From: Rickettsiales bacterium
GTDB taxonomy: Bacteria; Pseudomonadota; Alphaproteobacteria; Rickettsiales; UBA1997
NCBI GenBank assembly: GCA_009693885.1
Contig: SHWK01000021.1
Coordinates: forward strand, 1-11,666
Direction of reading: 5' to 3'
DNA: 11,666 nt
Under the pieces are notes generated by a model. It ran no database searches, was not told where the DNA came from, and saw nothing but the letters and a program-made list of their open reading frames with translations. Each line of letters begins with the position of its first letter. Within the stretch, counting starts at the first letter, position 1. Below are positions 4,677 through 11,666 of the stretch, in pieces. Made by a program: the position numbers and the translations under genes.

Positions 4677-7337
4677 ATGAAAAATTTTACAAACAAATCA
4701 TCTCTAAAAGTTGGCAACAAAGAATATAAATATTATTCTCTGCAAGATGCCGCCACAAAGCTTGGAAAAGATATTTCAAAACTACCTTACAGCTTAAAAA
4801 TTCTACTCGAAAATTTGATCAGAAATTTTGATGGTGATATTGTCAACGAAAACCACATTTCTAGCTTAATCGATTCTGTAAAAAACCCTGAAAAACGCAT
4901 TGAAATTGCTTTTTCACCAGCACGAGTTTTAATGCAAGATTTTACCGGGGTGCCTGCTGTTGTTGATTTGGCGGCGATGCGCGATGCGGTTAGCAAAATC
5001 GGCAAAAACCCCGCTAGCATTAATCCTCTGGTGCCAGTCGATCTGGTAATAGATCACTCGGTGCAAGTTGATTCTTTTGGGTCAAAAGATTCACTAAAGA
5101 TCAATGTTGATATGGAGTTCGAGCGCAATCGTGAACGATATGAATTCTTAAAATGGGCACAAAAATCCTTCAATAATTTTCGCGTTGTACCACCAGGAAC
5201 AGGCATTTGCCACCAAGTAAACCTAGAAAACCTTGCGCGCGTAGTATGGGACAAAGATTGCGATGGAGAAATAATCGCCTATCCTGATACGGTAGTAGGG
5301 ACAGACAGTCACACAACAATGATCAACGGCCTTGCAGTTCTGGGCTGGGGCGTTGGCGGCATTGAAGCAGAAGCAGCAATGCTTGGCCAACCTATATCAA
5401 TGCTAATCCCGGAAGTTATCGGATTCAAACTTAGCGGCAAAATGCAAGAGGGAATTACCGCGACAGATCTGGTTCTAACCGTCACAAATATTTTGCGCAA
5501 AAAAGGTGTTGTCGGGAAATTCGTTGAATTTTTTGGCCCCGCTCTTGCTAATTTAAGTCTCGCTGACCGCGCCACCATTGCCAATATGGCACCTGAATAT
5601 GGTGCAACTTGCGGAATCTTCCCCATCGACGCTGAAAATATAAAATACCTAAGACTTACAGCTCGTAGTGAAGAAAACATCGCCTTAGTCGAAAATTATG
5701 CCAAAGCGCAAGGATTATTTGTGACTGATTATGATTTTACCCCTGATTTTAGCGAAGTGTTAGACCTAGATGTTTCAACGGTTGAAACCTCATTAGCAGG
5801 GCCAAAAAGACCGCAAGATAAAGTTGTTTTAGGAAAAGTCAGCGAATCTTTTGATATCATCTTTAAAGAACTCGGCAACGCTGAAAATAAACGCACGCAA
5901 CTTGCAGAAATAAACTCTGATTTTGGCGATGGCGATGTAGCTATTGCAGCAATCACCTCTTGCACCAACACCTCAAATCCTTCAGTTTTAATTGCCGCTG
6001 GTTTAGTAGCAAAAAAAGCAATCGAAAAAGGCTTAAAAGTAAAAAGTTTTGTTAAAACTTCAATCGCACCAGGATCACAAGTAGTGAGCGAATATCTTGA
6101 AAAATCTGGCTTGCAAAATTATCTCGATCAATTGGGTTTTAATGTTGTAGGCTATGGATGCACAACCTGCATCGGCAATTCTGGGCCATTGCATGAAAAA
6201 ATCGAAGAAAATATCAAAGCAAAAAACCTTGTTGTTGCCTCAGTTCTATCAGGAAACCGCAATTTTGAAGGGCGTGTCCATCCTTTGGTCAAGGCAAATT
6301 ATCTTGCATCACCACCATTAGTTGTGGCATATGCACTGGCTGGATCCGTTAAAATCAATATTGCAAGTGATGCAATTGGCACTGATAAAAATGGCAATAA
6401 AGTTTTTCTCAAAGATATCTGGCCTTTAAAATCAGAGATCGATGCCTTAATTAATCAATTTGTAACTCGCGAAGTTTTTGCCAAAAAATATTCCGATTTA
6501 TTCAATGGCTCCGGGGCTTGGACAAAAATTGCTACCGAAAAATCGAGCACTTATAGCTGGAATAAAAATAGCACTTACATTCGCTTGCCAAATTTTTTCG
6601 ATGATCTAAACCAATCTAACGCCAATGAAATTAAGGGCGCAAATGTTTTGGGGATTTTTGGCGACTCAATTACCACCGATCACATTTCTCCCGCGGGCAA
6701 TATTTCTGGCACTTCACCAGCAGCGGTTTATTTAAAGGATCATGCCGTTGCACAAAAAGATTTCAACTCATACGGCGCTAGACGCGGCAATCATGAGGTC
6801 ATGATGCGTGGCACTTTTGCCAATGTTCGCATTAAAAATGAAATGCTCGGTGGCGTGAAAGAGGGTGGATTCACTAAAATAAACGGCTCAGAAGATATTG
6901 TTTCAATTTATGATGGAGCAATATCTTATAAAGCAAAAAATATTCCTCTAGTAATTTTTGCTGGCAAAGAATATGGCACCGGATCTTCTCGCGATTGGGC
7001 CGCCAAAGGCACTATGTTACTCGGAGTTAAAGCTGTTATTGCTGAAAGTTTCGAAAGAATTCACCGCTCCAACCTAATCGGCATGGGCGTTATGCCATTG
7101 ATTTTTAAAGCAGCAGACAATCGCAAAACTTTAAAATTAATAGGCAATGAAACAGTTGATATTTTAGGAATAAGCCCTAATATCAAGCCAAAGCAAGACA
7201 TCAAATGTATTATCACCAAAAATGATGGCGTAAAAATTGATGTCATTTTAACATGCGGAATCGACACCAGCAATGAGGTTGAATATTATAAGCGCGGCGG
7301 CATTTTACAATATGTACTAAATAACCAGATTAATTAA
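4677..7337 (+). CDS. acnA: Aconitate hydratase (AcnA/IRP1 type)
   Basis: An 886-residue aconitase that interconverts citrate and isocitrate through cis-aconitate in the TCA cycle. The three [4Fe-4S] cysteine ligands are present: C429 in 'SCTNTSNP', and C495 and C498 in 'GCTTCIGNSG'. 'GTDSHTTMINGL' (around 208-219) and the C-terminal swivelling-domain motif 'YGTGSSRDWAAKG', with catalytic Ser771 and Arg772, are intact. The length and domain order (three cluster-binding domains, linker, swivelling domain) are normal for the AcnA/IRP1 branch, not AcnB. The start at 4677 has no Shine-Dalgarno sequence; the upstream 54 bases are AT-rich. The stop is only 14 bases before hpf, so co-transcription with hpf and rpsU is likely. 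Confidence 0.97.
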   Translation: MKNFTNKSSLKVGNKEYKYYSLQDAATKLGKDISKLPYSLKILLENLIRNFDGDIVNENHISSLIDSVKNPEKRIEIAFSPARVLMQDFTGVPAVVDLAAMRDAVSKIGKNPASINPLVPVDLVIDHSVQVDSFGSKDSLKINVDMEFERNRERYEFLKWAQKSFNNFRVVPPGTGICHQVNLENLARVVWDKDCDGEIIAYPDTVVGTDSHTTMINGLAVLGWGVGGIEAEAAMLGQPISMLIPEVIGFKLSGKMQEGITATDLVLTVTNILRKKGVVGKFVEFFGPALANLSLADRATIANMAPEYGATCGIFPIDAENIKYLRLTARSEENIALVENYAKAQGLFVTDYDFTPDFSEVLDLDVSTVETSLAGPKRPQDKVVLGKVSESFDIIFKELGNAENKRTQLAEINSDFGDGDVAIAAITSCTNTSNPSVLIAAGLVAKKAIEKGLKVKSFVKTSIAPGSQVVSEYLEKSGLQNYLDQLGFNVVGYGCTTCIGNSGPLHEKIEENIKAKNLVVASVLSGNRNFEGRVHPLVKANYLASPPLVVAYALAGSVKINIASDAIGTDKNGNKVFLKDIWPLKSEIDALINQFVTREVFAKKYSDLFNGSGAWTKIATEKSSTYSWNKNSTYIRLPNFFDDLNQSNANEIKGANVLGIFGDSITTDHISPAGNISGTSPAAVYLKDHAVAQKDFNSYGARRGNHEVMMRGTFANVRIKNEMLGGVKEGGFTKINGSEDIVSIYDGAISYKAKNIPLVIFAGKEYGTGSSRDWAAKGTMLLGVKAVIAESFERIHRSNLIGMGVMPLIFKAADNRKTLKLIGNETVDILGISPNIKPKQDIKCIITKNDGVKIDVILTCGIDTSNEVEYYKRGGILQYVLNNQIN

Positions 7338-7351
7338 ATTTTACGCAACAT

Positions 7352-7963
7352 ATGCAAATAATAGTTAGTAGTTCAAATATGGATGTTGGTCACGCCTTAA
7401 CAACCTTCGCTGAAGAACATATCGCCAAAGATATATCAAAATATTTTGAAAAAGCAATTCGTGCTGAGGTGCATTTTTCTAAAGAAAAACACCATATGTT
7501 TAAAACTACGATCACCATCAATGAGGCGGCAAAAGGTGGCATAACCGTTAAAAGTGATGCTGAGGCTGGTGATGCTCATGCCTGCTTTATTGAGGCTTTG
7601 CAGAAGGCTGTTCATCAGTTGCGCCGCTATAAAGATCGCATCAAAAATTATCGTCGCAATGGCGGTGGCATCAAAAATATTGAGCCCGTCTATGAAAGTT
7701 TTGAAGTTAAAAAATATGTGCTTCCACCTTTGTCTCACGATGTGTTCGCCGAGATGGAAGAGGATGAAAAGGCAGAGGAAACTCTGAAAATCATTCAAGA
7801 AAAAATTACAAATATCGAAACCATCACTGCTAACGAAGCGGTGATGAAAATGGATCTCGCTGACCTTCCTGCTCTAGTCTTTGTCAACAAAGATAATGGA
7901 AGAATCAATGTAGTTTACCATCGTAAAGATGGCAATATTTCACTAATAGACGTTAAAAAATAA
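7352..7963 (+). CDS. hpf: Long-form ribosome hibernation promoting factor
   Basis: A 203-residue long HPF. The N-terminal RaiA/HPF domain (about 1-105) has a typical start 'MQIIVSSSNMDVGHALTTFAEEHI', a His/Lys-rich 'FSKEKHHMFKTTITI' strand, and the helix and basic tail 'FIEALQKAVHQLRRYKDRIKNYRR' that binds the 30S decoding region. A variable acidic linker follows. The C-terminal dimerisation domain (about 151-203) has 'ITANEAVMKMDLADLPALVFVNKDNGRINVVYHRKDGNISLID'. Long HPF drives 100S ribosome dimers in stress or stationary phase. The gene sits 14 bases after acnA and 10 bases before rpsU. This placement would tie hibernation to S21 and central metabolism. Confidence 0.95.
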   Translation: MQIIVSSSNMDVGHALTTFAEEHIAKDISKYFEKAIRAEVHFSKEKHHMFKTTITINEAAKGGITVKSDAEAGDAHACFIEALQKAVHQLRRYKDRIKNYRRNGGGIKNIEPVYESFEVKKYVLPPLSHDVFAEMEEDEKAEETLKIIQEKITNIETITANEAVMKMDLADLPALVFVNKDNGRINVVYHRKDGNISLIDVKK

Positions 7964-7973
7964 ACAATAAAAC

Positions 7974-8165
7974 ATGCAAGTATCAATTACCGGACGCAAT
8001 CTAGAATTAGGAATAAAATCCTTCAGAAAAAAAACTCAAAAAGAAGGCATCATCAAAGAAGCACGCCGCAGAAAAGCCTTCGAAAAACCTTCTGAAATGA
8101 AAAAAAGAAAAGCCGAAGAAGCTCTTAGCAGAAAGAAAAAAGGCAAAAGAATTGAATTTGCCTAG
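7974..8165 (+). CDS. rpsU: 30S ribosomal protein bS21
   Basis: A 63-residue, very basic S21-family protein. The family core is 'LELGIKSFRKKTQKEGIIKEARRRKAFEKPSEMKKRKAEEAL', with the usual E-x-RRR-x-x-FEKPSE block, and a Lys/Arg-rich tail ending 'KKKGKRIEFA'. bS21 sits near the 3' end of 16S rRNA by the anti-Shine-Dalgarno region and aids initiation. The gene follows hpf by 10 bases, so both likely share a transcript; a hairpin follows 10 bases after the stop. No Shine-Dalgarno sequence precedes the ATG (upstream AAACAATAAAAC). The family match is good despite the short length. Confidence 0.93.
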   Translation: MQVSITGRNLELGIKSFRKKTQKEGIIKEARRRKAFEKPSEMKKRKAEEALSRKKKGKRIEFA

Positions 8166-8175
8166 GAAGCAGTTT

Positions 8176-8219
8176 TAAACGCCGGTTTGCGTGGATTATT
8201 TTTCTCTAACTGGCGTTTA
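8176..8219 (+). terminator. Hairpin downstream of rpsU, probable terminator
   Basis: TAAACGCCGGTT (8176-8187) pairs with AACTGGCGTTTA (8208-8219) over 12 positions with one G-U pair. The loop is 20 bases and T-rich. Only a short T-containing stretch (GTTTATTAT) marks the end, so it is a weaker terminator than the one at 627. The rest of the 136-base gap up to 8301 shows only a small CCTTC/GAAGG hairpin near 8229-8249 and no supportable promoter. Confidence 0.6.
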
Positions 8220-8301
8220 TTATAAAGCCCTTCCATCATTGAAAGAAGGTTAGAATACAGCGCCATCTTCGTTAATAATAATATAAAATTAACAAGTTCA
8301 A

Positions 8302-10293
8302 ATGCTTTCAAAACTAAGCCCCAAAGATAAATCTCTCATCCTTCTGATCGCCTCTTGCTTAGTAATAATCTGGGCCATTTATATGCTGCTTTCAGATTTA
8401 TTTTCTACTAGTGTCAATATTGATAAACTGCTTACGCAAGATAATTCAAAAGCGCGCTGGATCAATGTTCAGCGACCTTTCACTAAATCAGATTTGGAAG
8501 ATCGCGTTATTCTTCTTAACTTCTGGACATACGACTGCATTGCCTGCATGCGTGTTTTGCCGCAAATCAAAGAACTGGAGAGAGAATTAGGCAACAAGCT
8601 TACAGTAATCAGCGTTCACTCCGGCAAATTCGATAACCAAAAAGATTTTAATTCGATTACCAAAGCAACTTTAAGGCATGATATTGCTCACGCTGTACTT
8701 GATGATTCTGATTTAAAAATTTGGAACAGTTTTGCTGTCAAAGCTTGGCCGACTCTTGTGCTGATTAATCCTCGGGGCAATATCAAAAAAACTTATACTA
8801 CTGAAAATGATATTACTGGCCTTGCTCATGATGTAAAAAAACTAACCAATAAATTTCGCTACGCACTCAATCGCGATGCACTTCCTCTATTGTTAGAAAA
8901 AAATAAAATTGCTAAACGCGTTTTAAATTATCCAACAAAAATTGAATTTACTAAAAATTTTCCTTTTAAATCCCATAACGCGCCGGCTTTCTTCATTGCT
9001 AATAGTGGCCAAAACAATATTTTGGTTGTTTCACTTTCAGGAGAAATCATTTGGCAAATCGGCTCAGGAAAAAGTGGTTTTAGTGATGGCAATTTTGAAA
9101 CTGCCGAATTTAACATGCCGGAAGGAATGTTGTATGATGCTGGCAAACTCTATATTGCCGATAGCGGCAATCACTCTATTCGCTTGGTTAATTTTAAAGA
9201 ACAAGCAGTCTCAACCATTGTTGGCAGTGGCAATAAAGGCTCGATAATTTCTGCAACAGAAACTGACGCCAAGGATACCGAACTTGCCTCACCCACTGAT
9301 CTAGAATTCTATCCATCAGCAAATCACATCGCGATTGCCAATGCTGGAACGAACCAAATCTTGCAATATGATATTGTAAAACAAAAAATTTCTATACTTG
9401 CTGGCAGCGGCAATGAAGGAATTATCGATGGAAAATATCCACAAAATTCATTGGCGCAAACTTCTGATTTAGCAGCTTATAATGGCAAACTTTATTTTGT
9501 TGATTCTGAAAGCAGTTCACTGCGCGTTCTTGAAAAAGATGGCGATGTTAAAACATTAATCGGCAAAGGATTGTTTGATTTTGGCAATAAAAATGGCAAT
9601 AAAGATCAAGCCTTGATGCAACATCCACTTGGCTTAACAGCTGATGATACAGGGGTTTATATTGTTGATAGTTTTAATCATGCGATAAAAAAATACGATG
9701 TTACTTCAGGAGAAATTCGCAATGTAATCGGAGGGATAAAGGGCGAGTCTCTAGGTGGAAGTGCTAACACTAAATTTGATGAGCCCGAAGGAATCATCTC
9801 TGTTTTTGATCGCTTTTACGTCGTGGATTCCAACAATAATCGCATCGTAATAATCAGTCGCGGCAAACTTTCTTCAGAACTTCTGGATGTTCTTCCGCCT
9901 TTGCAATTGCCGAAGGAAGGCTTTTTACAATATCTGCCTAACCTCTATAAAGCTGGTGAAATAAAAATTGCCGATAAGGCGGTTACACTAAAAATTAATC
10001 TAAAAAAGGGCTGGAAAATTAACGATTTAGGGCCAAGTTTTATCAATCTTTTAGAGATGGTTGATGATGAAAAAGCTAATTTAGTTGCCACTTTTGATTG
10101 GAATATGATCGCCAATAATGAGTTAAAATTACCTAATCTTGATAACAGAAAAGACTATATGCTGCAAGGCGTCATCTACTATTGTGAAAACAAAAAAAAT
10201 GCTTTATGTTATGTGAGCAGCTACGAACAAAAACTTAAAAGCGATGGGGATGAAAAAAATAATTCAATTAATATTGAGCTAATTTATCAATAA
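8302..10293 (+). CDS. Membrane-anchored thioredoxin-like / NHL propeller protein (NHLRC2-like)
   Basis: A 663-residue protein. Its parts in order are: a single hydrophobic segment (about 11-33) after a Lys-containing N-terminus; a thioredoxin-like domain (about 50-190) with active-site motif C79-I-A-C82 in 'FWTYDCIACMRVLP' and cis-proline P150 in 'AWPTLVLI'; a propeller (about 230-520) with six NHL-like strands such as 'FFIANSGQNNI', 'LYIADSGNHSIRLV', 'VYIVDSFNHAIKKYD' and 'FYVVDSNNNRIV'; and a C-terminal beta-rich domain (about 535-660). The layout matches NHLRC2-type proteins. The anchor would place the redox and propeller domains outside the inner membrane, giving a plausible periplasmic thiol-redox role; substrates are unknown. 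An IASC lipobox-like tetrad at 16-19 lies inside a continuous hydrophobic run, so lipoprotein processing is less likely. The prepilin-like gene follows after 37 bases. Confidence 0.9.
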   Translation: MLSKLSPKDKSLILLIASCLVIIWAIYMLLSDLFSTSVNIDKLLTQDNSKARWINVQRPFTKSDLEDRVILLNFWTYDCIACMRVLPQIKELERELGNKLTVISVHSGKFDNQKDFNSITKATLRHDIAHAVLDDSDLKIWNSFAVKAWPTLVLINPRGNIKKTYTTENDITGLAHDVKKLTNKFRYALNRDALPLLLEKNKIAKRVLNYPTKIEFTKNFPFKSHNAPAFFIANSGQNNILVVSLSGEIIWQIGSGKSGFSDGNFETAEFNMPEGMLYDAGKLYIADSGNHSIRLVNFKEQAVSTIVGSGNKGSIISATETDAKDTELASPTDLEFYPSANHIAIANAGTNQILQYDIVKQKISILAGSGNEGIIDGKYPQNSLAQTSDLAAYNGKLYFVDSESSSLRVLEKDGDVKTLIGKGLFDFGNKNGNKDQALMQHPLGLTADDTGVYIVDSFNHAIKKYDVTSGEIRNVIGGIKGESLGGSANTKFDEPEGIISVFDRFYVVDSNNNRIVIISRGKLSSELLDVLPPLQLPKEGFLQYLPNLYKAGEIKIADKAVTLKINLKKGWKINDLGPSFINLLEMVDDEKANLVATFDWNMIANNELKLPNLDNRKDYMLQGVIYYCENKKNALCYVSSYEQKLKSDGDEKNNSINIELIYQ

Positions 10294-10330
10294 CTCTAGC
10301 CTCTTCTAAGGCAATAATTATTTTCTCATT

Positions 10331-11197
10331 ATGAAAAAGAACAAACTTGCTTTTAGCTTGATAGAGCTTGCGGTTGTAGTTCTAATCATTGGCCTCATCA
10401 CTACCGGAATCATCAAGGGCACATCAATTATTAGATCAGCAAGAATCTCTTCTGCGCGCGCGCTCACTACAAAATCAAACATTGCTGCAATCCCCGGAAT
10501 GGTGGCGTGGTACGAAACATCGTTGATCGACAGCTTGAAACCGAGCGAAGCTAGTGATACTTCGCAAATCACCGAATGGCGCGATATTAGTCCAGGATCA
10601 ATTGCGGCACAAAAGAATAAATTAACTCGCTCTGCCAGCAGCGCTGTAATTTACAAAGTTGAAGGTATTAATAATTTGCCCAGTATTAATTTTATCTCCT
10701 CTGGAAACCTCTCTCTTTCAGCCTTTTATCAAGGGAATTTAGGGCAAGCTACTATATTTGTGGTGGCAAGACCAGTCACTGCGGTATCTACAGCGGTAAC
10801 GCTGCTCGATTCTTACTCTTCTGCATCAACCAGCGCCTTTGGAATTTCTACTAGCTATGTATGGATTAATTTAGGCGCCGGTCAAACTAACACCTCCTCC
10901 TCAAATGCACCTTCGATTATGGCAAATTCTAATTGTATATTAGCAACTTATTATGATGATGTTAACTCAAAAGCCTTTGTCAATAATGCCACGGGAATGG
11001 CTGGCGGCGCCCTTATTTATCCTAGCACCAATCCATTATCCGGCTTAACAATTGCCACCAATAAATCTGCGGGCGCGCCATTTACTGGATTAATTTCAGA
11101 AATCATAATTTTTGATCACCCCTTACCAATTGATGAGAGAAAATCAGTAATGTCATATTTATCAAAAAAATATAAAATTAGCGTTACGGGAATATAA
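10331..11197 (+). CDS. Prepilin-like protein with C-terminal LamG/concanavalin-like domain
   Basis: A 288-residue protein that starts with a type IV prepilin/pseudopilin signal. The short basic leader MKKNKLA precedes 'FSLIELAVVVLIIGLITTGII' (8-28), with the key glutamate at +5 (E12); the predicted cut is between A7 and F8. The -1 residue is Ala where Gly is usual. The segment after the stalk starts 'PGMVAWYETSLIDSL' and 'ITEWRDIS', a common entry to LamG-like lectin domains. The jelly roll then ends in 'FTGLISEIIIFDHPLPIDER' and 'YLSKKYKI'. The protein is probably a minor pilin, pseudopilin or surface lectin; a prepilin peptidase would be needed elsewhere in the genome. It is related to the partial protein at 2-604. 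Only 5 bases separate its stop from rpoH. No pilus assembly genes are present here. Confidence 0.92.
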   Translation: MKKNKLAFSLIELAVVVLIIGLITTGIIKGTSIIRSARISSARALTTKSNIAAIPGMVAWYETSLIDSLKPSEASDTSQITEWRDISPGSIAAQKNKLTRSASSAVIYKVEGINNLPSINFISSGNLSLSAFYQGNLGQATIFVVARPVTAVSTAVTLLDSYSSASTSAFGISTSYVWINLGAGQTNTSSSNAPSIMANSNCILATYYDDVNSKAFVNNATGMAGGALIYPSTNPLSGLTIATNKSAGAPFTGLISEIIIFDHPLPIDERKSVMSYLSKKYKISVTGI

Positions 11198-11202
11198 ATT
11201 TT

Positions 11203-11666
11203 ATGAATAAAAAACACTCTATCGAGAATTTTGAAGACAAAATCTTAGGCGCAGAAAATACCATCGAAGTCAAGCAAGATGCGATTAGATCAAGTGATGG
11301 TTTTTTGCAATATCTTCGCGAAATCCAAAAATTTCCTCTTCTTAGTGCTGCAGAAGAATACGAATATGGCATGAGATTTAAAAAAACAGGAGACAAAGAA
11401 GCCGCTAAAATGCTAGTTCAAAGCCACTTGCGCTTAGTTGTAAAAATGGCAACAAAATTCAAAAGTTATGGATTGCCAATCACTGATTTGGTCTCTGAAG
11501 GCAATGTTGGCCTTATTCAAGCAGTAAAAAAATTTGATCCAGAAAAAGGCTTTCGCTTCTCAACTTATGCGATGTGGTGGATTCGCGCCTATATTCAAGA
11601 ACATGTTTTGCGCTCATGGTCATTGGTTAAAATTGGCACAACCGTGGCGCAGAAAAAATTATTTTT
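11203..11666 (+). CDS. rpoH: RNA polymerase sigma-32 factor RpoH (3' end outside the window)
   Basis: The first 154 codons are in the window and the frame is still open at 11666, about half of a normal sigma-32 (near 290 residues). Sigma-70 region 1.2 'FLQYLREIQKFPLLSAAEEYEYG', region 2.1 'LVQSHLRLVVKMATKF', region 2.2-2.3 'LVSEGNVGLIQAVKKFDPEKGFRFSTYAMWWIRAYIQ' and the RpoH-typical 'LRSWSLVKIGTTVAQKKLF' are all seen. This last block separates it from RpoD. It directs transcription of heat-shock genes such as chaperones and proteases. The ATG is at 11203, with weak GGGA at 11188-11191 and no proper Shine-Dalgarno sequence. The 5-base gap to the prepilin-like gene implies a shared transcript or that rpoH has a promoter within that gene. 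Confidence 0.95.
   Translation, partial: MNKKHSIENFEDKILGAENTIEVKQDAIRSSDGFLQYLREIQKFPLLSAAEEYEYGMRFKKTGDKEAAKMLVQSHLRLVVKMATKFKSYGLPITDLVSEGNVGLIQAVKKFDPEKGFRFSTYAMWWIRAYIQEHVLRSWSLVKIGTTVAQKKLF

Noticed and set aside
5309..5680. Minus-strand frame of 123 codons inside acnA
   Set aside because: It is a shadow of a strongly conserved + strand enzyme and has no recognisable family motif.
10299..10312. Small GCCT/AGGC hairpin after the thioredoxin-NHL gene
   Set aside because: A four-pair stem with no T-run; it could occur by chance.

Overview
This AT-rich window looks like a compact alphaproteobacterial genome. It is most likely from the Rickettsiales or a similar host-associated lineage. 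The evidence is the gene content (MidA/NDUFAF7, a Tim44-like TimA protein, an alphaproteobacterial-type RidA and RpoH), dense same-strand packing, weak or absent Shine-Dalgarno sequences, and a tRNA-His that keeps the canonical encoded G-1 paired with C73. Taxonomy is inferred from these features, not from a database search. Every gene I can support lies on the + strand.

Left part (1-3582): the window opens inside the 3' end of a secreted LamG/concanavalin-like protein, closed by a strong hairpin terminator. The terminator's T-run ends only 8 bases before the start of midA, a SAM-dependent methyltransferase. Then come bioB (biotin synthase) and a RidA-family deaminase. Two long, near-perfect inverted repeats, with arms of about 30 and 39 bases, sit on either side of bioB.

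Middle (3583-8301): tRNA-His(GTG) is followed by an identical 47-bp tandem array of palindromic units. Next come timA (Tim44-like adaptor) and a tightly spaced run of acnA (aconitase), hpf (long hibernation factor) and rpsU (S21) with gaps of 14 and 10 bases, ending in a hairpin. That run links a TCA-cycle enzyme with two ribosome-associated proteins and is probably one transcription unit.

Right part (8302-11666): a membrane-anchored thioredoxin-NHL propeller protein is followed by a prepilin-like protein carrying a LamG-type C-terminal domain. Five bases later comes rpoH (sigma-32), cut by the window edge. The prepilin-like protein is a divergent relative of the protein truncated at the left edge, so the window is bracketed by two members of one surface-protein family. 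No phage, IS element, CRISPR array or complete new defence system is visible. The most unusual items are the pilin-LamG family, the palindromic repeats and the pilin-rpoH coupling.
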